Origin: Deltaproteobacteria bacterium
Lineage (GTDB): Bacteria > Myxococcota > XYA12-FULL-58-9 > JAUUZB01
Length of the DNA stretch: 6,246 bases
Direction: 5' to 3'
Assembly: GCA_030590185.1 (NCBI GenBank)
Contig: JAUUZB010000277.1
Coordinates: 1 to 6,246, forward strand
The translations under genes were made by a program, and so were the position numbers. The notes below the pieces were generated by a model that was not told the DNA's origin, ran no database searches, and was given only the letters and a program-made list of their open reading frames with translations. Below, piece by piece: positions 1 through 4,279 of this stretch (position 1 is its first letter; the number at the start of each line of letters is the position of its first letter).

Positions 1-73
1 AATCCTAGGGTCCCGCACCCGCGCCGCAAGCTCCGGGTTTTCTCCCCGGCGCAAGCGCCATAAGCTACCGGCC
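1..73. other. Leader upstream of the larA-like gene, possible tail of a preceding gene
   Basis: One plus-strand frame is open from base 1 to a TAA at 61-63. This could be the last 20 codons of an upstream gene that ends 10 bases before the LarA-like start, but it is too short to identify. The leader also holds two small GC-rich dyads: ccggg/cccgg at 33-37 and 45-49, and ggcgc/gcgcc at 48-52 and 55-59. Neither has a T-tract, so neither is a convincing terminator. No clear Shine-Dalgarno precedes the start at 74. The frame of the next gene is also open to base 1 but has no ATG, GTG or TTG before 74. Confidence 0.25.
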
Positions 74-1342
74 GTGCACGTCGAGTTGGCATACGGCCGC
101 GGCCGGCTATCGGTGGAGCTACCCGGGACGGCGCAGGTGGAGGTCATCGAACCACGATTCGTGGCGGCGCTCCCAGATCCCGTGGCCGGGCTGCGTGTAG
201 CACTGAACCACCCAACCGCAGCCCCTCCCCTCGCTGACATGGTCCACGGGCTCAACCGTGTAGGGATCATCTTCAACGACATCACCCGCCCGACGCCCAG
301 TGAGCTACGGGTCGGCGGCACCTGCGAGCTCCTCGAGGAGTGCGGCGTCGCCCCGGAGCAAATCACCCTGTTCAACGCCACTGGCACCCACCGCGCCAAC
401 ACCGACGCCGAGCTGCGTGGGATGCTCGGCGGGCGGCTGGTCGACCGCTACCGAATCGTACAGAACGACGCCCGCGCCGAGGGCAGCCACCGGAACGTGG
501 GCGTAACCTCCCGCGGCACCGAGGTCTGGCTCCACGACGAGCTGCTCGCCTGTGACCTGCGCATCCTGACCGGCTTCATCGAGCCCCACTTCTTCGCCGG
601 CTTTTCCGGCGGGCCCAAGGCGGTGATGCCTGGCATGGCCGGTCTTGCGACGATTGCGCGCAACCACGATGCAACTCAGATCGACCAGCCCACGGCGAGC
701 TGGGGTGTACGGGAAGGCAACCCGCTGTGGGAGGAGATCCGGGAATCCGTTCACCTCGCCGGCCCCTGTTTTCTGATCAACGTAACGCTCAACCGCGATC
801 AAGCGATCACCCGCTTCTTCGTAGGTGACCCTGAGCCCGCCCACGCCGCCGGCTGTGATTTCGTCCGTGACAACGCGATGGTCTCCGTGGGGCAAGCCTT
901 CGACGTGGTGATCACCAGCAACAGCGGTTATCCCCTCGACCAGAACCTCTACCAATGCGTCAAGGGGATGAGCGCCGCGGCGCAGATCACCCGGCCCGGG
1001 GGCATCATCATCGTGGTAGCCGCCTGCCAGGACGGGATCCCTGACCACGGAGAGTACGGCCGCTTGCTGAGGCGCCACGACTCCCCGGCGGAGCTGCTCG
1101 CGGCGATTCGTTCCAGCGCCTGTACCGGTCTCGACGCGTGGCAAGCGCAGATCCAAGCCCGGGTGGCGCTCGGGGCGACGGTGATGGTGTTCAGTGACGG
1201 TCTGAGCGACGAACAGATCCGACATGCCGGGCTCCTGCCGTGCGACGACGTCAGTGAGCTTGTCAGATCCGTGTGTCAAAATGAAACACGTATTTGTGTT
1301 CTTCCCGAAGGCCCGCAAACGATCGCCATCCGTTCGCCCTGA
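74..1342 (+). CDS. larA: LarA-type nickel-pincer-dependent racemase/epimerase (lactate racemase family)
   Basis: This is a 422-residue cytoplasmic enzyme of the LarA family (DUF2088 domain), close in length to Lactobacillus plantarum LarA (about 424). The family uses a nickel-pincer nucleotide (NPN) to move a hydride at an alpha-hydroxy-acid carbon; members racemise lactate, other 2-hydroxy acids or epimerise sugar acids. Visible motifs are NDITRPTP (68-75), ATGTHR with His106, GFIEPHFFAGFSGG with His172, then Lys182, and ARNH with His198. These match catalytic His108 and His174, cofactor-bearing Lys184 and nickel ligand His200 of L. plantarum LarA at a constant offset of two. YPLDQNLYQCVKGM (286-299) and Trp356 are also family-like. 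The start is GTG, chosen because it aligns with the family N-terminus and is the only in-frame start available; the ribosome site is weak. The end reads into a repeat: the last four codons (IRSP) and the TGA fall in the repeat's left arm. larB, larC and larE are not in the window. Family membership is firm; the substrate is unknown and lactate is only a guess. Confidence 0.92.
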   Translation: MHVELAYGRGRLSVELPGTAQVEVIEPRFVAALPDPVAGLRVALNHPTAAPPLADMVHGLNRVGIIFNDITRPTPSELRVGGTCELLEECGVAPEQITLFNATGTHRANTDAELRGMLGGRLVDRYRIVQNDARAEGSHRNVGVTSRGTEVWLHDELLACDLRILTGFIEPHFFAGFSGGPKAVMPGMAGLATIARNHDATQIDQPTASWGVREGNPLWEEIRESVHLAGPCFLINVTLNRDQAITRFFVGDPEPAHAAGCDFVRDNAMVSVGQAFDVVITSNSGYPLDQNLYQCVKGMSAAAQITRPGGIIIVVAACQDGIPDHGEYGRLLRRHDSPAELLAAIRSSACTGLDAWQAQIQARVALGATVMVFSDGLSDEQIRHAGLLPCDDVSELVRSVCQNETRICVLPEGPQTIAIRSP

Positions 1343-1416
1343 GCGAGCGAAGCGAGTCGAAGGGTGCCCTTCGACACGCTGCCGGCTGTCGCCGACCGCC
1401 GCTCAGGGCGAACGGA
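1329..1416. repeat. Interspersed dyad-symmetric (REP-like) repeat overlapping the larA end
   Basis: The element has perfect 17-base outer arms at 1329-1345 and 1400-1416 (tccgttcgccctgagcg and its reverse complement). Inside is a hairpin at 1351-1364/1367-1380 with one mismatch, around gtcgaaggg and cccttcgac. From recall, this motif (gttcgccctgagcgagcgaa followed by gcgagtcgaaggg) is scattered in high copy through many environmental bacterial genomes. It often yields spurious translations such as LSERSESKG or PERAKRVEG, and both appear here in two plus-strand frames. The outer arms could form a long stem-loop after the larA stop and act as a terminator or mRNA-stabilising structure. There is no U-tract, so intrinsic termination is not shown. 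It carries no coding capacity of its own. Confidence 0.8.
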
Positions 1417-1417
1417 A

Positions 1418-1441
1418 ATGAAATGAGCCGAGATGAAATGA
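1418..1441 (+). repeat. Short direct repeat atgaaatga
   Basis: The nonamer atgaaatga occurs at 1418-1426 and again at 1433-1441, directly after the dyad repeat. It makes an AT-rich, purine-rich patch in otherwise GC-rich DNA. It may be remnant flanking DNA of the repeat or a chance low-complexity patch. No function is claimed. Confidence 0.4.
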
Positions 1442-1484
1442 AACGTCAATCCTTCCTTTGCATCGGTCGACCACCCGCCCCTGA

Positions 1485-1513
1485 TTGTCGCGACGAGTTC
1501 CGTCTGCTAGCGT
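1485..1513 (+). promoter_or_regulatory. Weak sigma70-like promoter candidate for the propeller gene
   Basis: A TTGTCG hexamer (1485-1490) is separated by 17 bases from TAGCGT (1508-1513), which matches TATAAT at three positions only. It sits 30 bases before the ATG of the propeller gene. The 1417-1543 interval is the natural place for a promoter because the repeat just upstream separates this gene from larA. The assignment is speculative: GC-rich promoters are poorly predicted by consensus. Confidence 0.2.
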
Positions 1514-1533
1514 TCGGCCGTTCAATGTAGCCC

Positions 1534-1538
1534 GGGAG
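1534..1538 (+). promoter_or_regulatory. Shine-Dalgarno site of the propeller gene
   Basis: GGGAG lies five bases before the ATG at 1544. This is the clearest ribosome-binding site in the window. It fixes the start of the exported protein, whose signal peptide begins directly at this codon. Confidence 0.65.
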
Positions 1539-1543
1539 AAGCC

Positions 1544-3103
1544 ATGCCCTGCACTCGGTCCCCCGCCCTCGCCCTCGCTGGCGCGGCACTCTTCGCCATT
1601 TCCTCACTCCCCTCCTCGGCCCAGGCCGATTGGGTTCGCCTAAACGGCGGCACCGGCACCGTGATCTTGACCGCGGTCGACAGCCCCGACGGCACGCACG
1701 TCTTCACCACCGGTTTCACCCTGAGCGTGGCGTTCCCGCCGAACATCACCGCCTATGCCTTTGCCAGCGGCGACGGCGGTGACACCTTCACCGACGTCTC
1801 GGGCACCCTCGGTGATGGTGCGCCCTTCTTCGCCCCGATCGGCATCGCCTTTCCAACCCCGGACCGCGGTTACGTGGTCGGCGGCAGCACCTTCTTCCGG
1901 ACCAACGGTGGGGGCACGACCTGGGCCGAGCCACCGGCGAACCTCGGCTTTGACCCGCTCGAGGTCCATTTCTCCAGCGCCGACAATGGCGTCATCTGCG
2001 GCGCCAATGGCAACGTCGCCTTCACCCCTGACGGCGGCGTGAGCCTCACGACCTCCGGACCGGCGACCGCGGTCGACCTGCGCCACACCTTCTGGCTCGA
2101 TGGCCAACGCGGGTGGATCTCGGGTTACGCCGAGGTCGAAGTCGACATCGGCGGCGGCGAGACCGAGATCGAGCTCCAAGACGGCGTGGTCTTCTCGACC
2201 CTCGATGGCGGTGACACCTGGCAGGCGAGCAACACCCTCGATGGCGTGGGTCTCGGGAAGCTCTTCTTTCTTGCGAACGGCCTCACCGGCTGGCTAGCGG
2301 GCTACGTGCGCATCGACGCCGACAAGACCGAAGCCCGGCTGTTTGAGACCACCGATGGTGGGATCACCTTCACCGACGTGGGCATACCGATCGAGGTCGG
2401 CACCCTCGACTTCTTCATGGCGGTGCCGATCAACACCGCCTTCTTCTCGGCAATATACTGGAGCGACGCGAACCACGGGCATCTCGGCGGCTCTGCCTTT
2501 GTGATCAAGCTCAGCGAAGGCGGCGGCGGTGGTGGCGGCGACACCAAGATTTACCGGACCGTCGACTACCAAACCTCCGACGGCGGCGCGACCTGGGAGA
2601 AGACCGACCTCGGGACGATCACCTACACCATCGGCGGCCAAACCCCGGATAACGACGGCGCCATCCTCGATGGATTGATGCGCGGCTACTACCAGGGCTG
2701 GATGGTCGGTGAGAAAAACTCGGTGTGGGGCTTCGAGCACGCCTGCGGAAACGACGGCGACTGCGTACCAGGCTACGCCTGCTCGATCGACGGTGAATGC
2801 TTGGCGGGGAGCGGAGGGACCGGAGGAACCGGAGGGACCGGAGGAACAGCCGGGACAGGAGGAACCGGAGGAACAGCAGGGACCGGCGGGACCGGAGGAA
2901 CGGCCGGGACAGGAGGAACCGCGGGCACCGGAGGAACCGGCGGGACCTCCGGCACAGCCGGCGACGGCGGAACCGGGGGCAGCGATGGCGATGACGGTGG
3001 TCCGGTCGAGGGTGGTTGCAGCGCTACCCCATCCCCCACCAACGTCGTCGCCCTGTCGTGGCTCGGCCTGCTGGTATTGCTCCGCCGCCGGTCGCGGCCC
3101 TAG
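1544..3103 (+). CDS. Secreted Asp-box beta-propeller protein with MYXO-CTERM anchor
   Basis: This 519-residue protein is predicted to be exported and anchored at the cell surface. Residues 1-28 form a signal peptide with a hydrophobic core and an AQA cleavage site before Asp29. Residues about 29-397 carry six Asp-box-like motifs (S/T-x-D-G-G-x-T-W/F) near 75, 120, 161, 219, 269 and 344, alternating with GW-x-x-G or GY-x-x-G strands near 109, 190, 249 and 385. This is typical of Ycf48/BNR-like propellers. A run of seven glycines (326-332) interrupts one blade. Cysteines 401, 407, 413 and 419 are evenly spaced (C-x5-C) in a small module ending the globular part. A Gly-Thr-Ala linker (about 422-480) leads to an acidic stretch, Gly-Cys at 491-492, a hydrophobic segment (501-513) and RRRSRP at the end, which is the layout of the MYXO-CTERM tag processed by a myxosortase. 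The propeller's ligand cannot be read from sequence. A sialidase is unlikely because no catalytic sialidase motifs are seen; Asp-boxes are structural. The start is supported by GGGAG five bases upstream. Confidence 0.87.
   Translation: MPCTRSPALALAGAALFAISSLPSSAQADWVRLNGGTGTVILTAVDSPDGTHVFTTGFTLSVAFPPNITAYAFASGDGGDTFTDVSGTLGDGAPFFAPIGIAFPTPDRGYVVGGSTFFRTNGGGTTWAEPPANLGFDPLEVHFSSADNGVICGANGNVAFTPDGGVSLTTSGPATAVDLRHTFWLDGQRGWISGYAEVEVDIGGGETEIELQDGVVFSTLDGGDTWQASNTLDGVGLGKLFFLANGLTGWLAGYVRIDADKTEARLFETTDGGITFTDVGIPIEVGTLDFFMAVPINTAFFSAIYWSDANHGHLGGSAFVIKLSEGGGGGGGDTKIYRTVDYQTSDGGATWEKTDLGTITYTIGGQTPDNDGAILDGLMRGYYQGWMVGEKNSVWGFEHACGNDGDCVPGYACSIDGECLAGSGGTGGTGGTGGTAGTGGTGGTAGTGGTGGTAGTGGTAGTGGTGGTSGTAGDGGTGGSDGDDGGPVEGGCSATPSPTNVVALSWLGLLVLLRRRSRP
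2519..2539 (+). repeat. GGN trinucleotide run coding for seven glycines
   Basis: Seven consecutive GGC/GGT codons encode residues 326-332 of the propeller protein. The run sits between the strand GSAFVIKLSE and the next blade (DTKIYRTVDY), so it probably forms a flexible loop on the propeller surface. Such runs are prone to length change by slippage. Confidence 0.6.
2825..2950 (+). repeat. Degenerate 27-bp tandem repeat coding for the Gly-Thr-Ala stalk
   Basis: The linker DNA resolves into units coding for GTGGTGGTA. There are 27-base units at 2825-2851, 2852-2878 and 2879-2905, an 18-base short unit (GTGGTA) at 2906-2923, and a 27-base unit ending in Ser at 2924-2950. Less regular GGT-type sequence flanks both sides, about 2807-2983. 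The units differ mainly at third codon positions, so the repeat is old or under selection for protein sequence. The short unit is explained by loss of one 9-base subrepeat. Because stops are rare in it, long shadow frames cross this region. Confidence 0.75.
3017..3100 (+). other. MYXO-CTERM sorting signal (coding for residues 492-519)
   Basis: The segment encodes Cys492, a short polar spacer (SATPSPTN), a hydrophobic stretch with Trp506, and the terminal RRRSRP. Cysteine, transmembrane helix and Arg cluster at the extreme C-terminus are the defining parts of MYXO-CTERM. In that family, processing occurs near the invariant Cys by a CPBP-type myxosortase. The tag is the main reason for assigning the window to Myxococcota or a close relative. 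Confidence 0.78.
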
Positions 3104-3128
3104 GCGTCCGAGCCTTCAAAAAAACTGC

Positions 3129-3150
3129 GCCCTGGTGGATAATACAGGGC
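3129..3150 (+). promoter_or_regulatory. Small hairpin with a -10-like loop upstream of the protease gene
   Basis: gccctg at 3129-3134 and cagggc at 3145-3150 form a 6-bp stem with a 10-base loop. The loop contains GATAAT (3138-3143), which resembles a -10 hexamer, in a locally A-rich patch after the propeller stop. No good -35 is seen about 17 bases upstream. It could be a promoter element or a weak structure between the two genes; the evidence is thin. An in-frame GTG at 3135 also lies here. Confidence 0.22.
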
Positions 3151-3188
3151 AGGAGCCCCAGGCTGACGATCAAAAGACGACACCGGCG

Positions 3189-4199
3189 ATGAGCAAAATC
3201 CAGCAGACGGATTGGACGCACCAGCAGGCGGGCAAGGCCATCGATCTCGACGAGGCGAAGAACAACGCCGAGGCCCGGTCGGCCCTCAAACAGGGTGGGC
3301 TGACGATGGACGAGCTGCGGGGCGCCGACCGTAGCCGCGACGGGGTGATCAGCTCCGGCGAGGCCTGGAAGCTGGCGGACAGCTTTGACGACGACGGCAA
3401 TCCAGCCAGCCTCATCGACGGGGACGGGGCCGGCAACAAAACCCCAGCGGGTCAGGCCATCCGCGCCCTGGGCCTGCTCATGAAGAAACGAGAAACCCGG
3501 GGCGAGGCGCGCAGGTCCGAAGTGGACACCGCTCCGGAGGGGCTGCCGGCCTCGGCTCACCTCAAGGAGCTGTCCGAGCTGATGCCGCAGCTGGGTAGTC
3601 AGTTCAGAGATGGCAGGCTGCAAATCGACGAGAGCGTCTTGCGCCAGGCCGAGTCCCGCTTCGGCCCCCCGGCCCGAGCGCGGCTGGAGGCCTGGCGGGA
3701 TCTGAACGAGGAGATCAAAGGGCGGGACGTCAGTTACAAGATCAACCGGGTCAACACCTTCTTCAACGACACGATCCGCTACACCAACGACGAACGGAAC
3801 GTCGGGGTGAGGGACTACTGGCAATCCCCCATCGAGTCCCTGGCCTCCGGTAAGGGTGACTGCGAGGACTACGCGGTGGCCAAGTACGTCGCCCTGCGCC
3901 AGCTGGGCATCCCGGCAAAAAACATGGACATCACCGTGGCGCGACATGCCACGGAGGGTTTGCACGCTGTGCTGGCGGTACGGGACGCCTCGGGCACGAC
4001 AAAGGTATTGGACAACAGGTCCACCCTAGCCCTACCCGCCGAACGCCTGCCCATGCTGATTCCCATCTTCGGTTTCAACGAAGAGCGGGCCCGTATCCTC
4101 GACAGAAGTACCTGGGCGCCCAACGGTTTGCGCATGAACCTCCAGCGATTCCCCAAGGCCAACGGCGCCCTCAGGCGCTCCCGGGCGGTGCTCCCCTAG
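3189..4199 (+). CDS. LapG-like transglutaminase-fold cysteine protease (Peptidase_C93/DUF920) with N-terminal EF-hand
   Basis: This 336-residue protein has a C-terminal bacterial transglutaminase-like cysteine protease domain (about 160-310). Its key stretch is YWQSPIESLASGKGDCEDYA (210-229) with nucleophile Cys225, then AKYVALRQLGIP. His259 (in LHAVLAV) and Asp275 (in KVLDNR) complete the Cys-His-Asp triad. This is the family of LapG, the periplasmic protease that releases large adhesins in Pseudomonas and is calcium-dependent. Residues 47-58 (DRSRDGVISSGE) are a canonical EF-hand loop with Asp47, Ser49, Asp51, Gly52, Ile54 and Glu58. A second acidic stretch (FDDDGNPASLIDGDG, 66-80) may bind another ion. 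No signal peptide or membrane segment is visible. The ATG at 3189 is preferred, but no strong ribosome site precedes it. GTG at 3135 would add 18 residues and still gives no signal peptide. The frame stays open back to 2709, but that extension only shadows the propeller's repeat. The gene starts 85 bases after the propeller stop. No LapD or LapA-like gene is present, so the substrate is unknown. Confidence 0.85.
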   Translation: MSKIQQTDWTHQQAGKAIDLDEAKNNAEARSALKQGGLTMDELRGADRSRDGVISSGEAWKLADSFDDDGNPASLIDGDGAGNKTPAGQAIRALGLLMKKRETRGEARRSEVDTAPEGLPASAHLKELSELMPQLGSQFRDGRLQIDESVLRQAESRFGPPARARLEAWRDLNEEIKGRDVSYKINRVNTFFNDTIRYTNDERNVGVRDYWQSPIESLASGKGDCEDYAVAKYVALRQLGIPAKNMDITVARHATEGLHAVLAVRDASGTTKVLDNRSTLALPAERLPMLIPIFGFNEERARILDRSTWAPNGLRMNLQRFPKANGALRRSRAVLP

Positions 4200-4279
4200 C
4201 CTCACCGCCCGTCAGGTGACCCGTGCGACGAGGTCGGCACCGTGCGTGCGATCGCTCGAGATCCAAGAGCTCCCGGACC
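4200..4279. other. Convergent intergenic gap without a clear terminator
   Basis: Eighty bases separate the stops of the protease (+) and the GH13 gene (-). A bidirectional terminator would be expected here. Only an imperfect short stem (gtgcgac against gtcggcac, with one bulged base, about 4222-4239) is visible, with no T-tract on either strand. Termination may be Rho-dependent or use a structure not recognised by eye. Confidence 0.3.

Noticed and set aside
305..1318. 337-codon minus-strand frame opposite larA
   Set aside because: It is antisense to a clear LarA enzyme with all catalytic residues. Its product shows no recognisable domain; long antisense frames are expected at this GC content.
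1329..1416. CRISPR or insertion-sequence end
   Set aside because: Only one dyad unit is present, with no regularly spaced repeats and spacers. There is no transposase and no visible target duplication at the borders.
1224..1530. Small open frames over the dyad repeat (translations containing PERAKRVEG and LSERSESKG)
   Set aside because: These peptides are the direct translation of the interspersed repeat and are well-known spurious products; there is no ribosome site or conserved domain.
1544..2740. Sialidase identity suggested by the Asp-boxes
   Set aside because: Asp-boxes are structural and common in Ycf48/BNR-like propellers. No arginine triad or catalytic sialidase motif was recognised.
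2773..3042. Minus-strand Pro-Val-rich frame (PPVPPVPAVPP pattern)
   Set aside because: It is the antisense reading of the Gly-Thr-Ala linker repeat.
2709..3188. In-frame upstream extension of the protease gene (would give a 496-residue protein)
   Set aside because: It overlaps the propeller gene in another frame and translates the 27-bp tandem repeat as low-complexity Glu/Pro/Gly. The protease-like sequence begins only near 3189, and no signal peptide or domain lies upstream.
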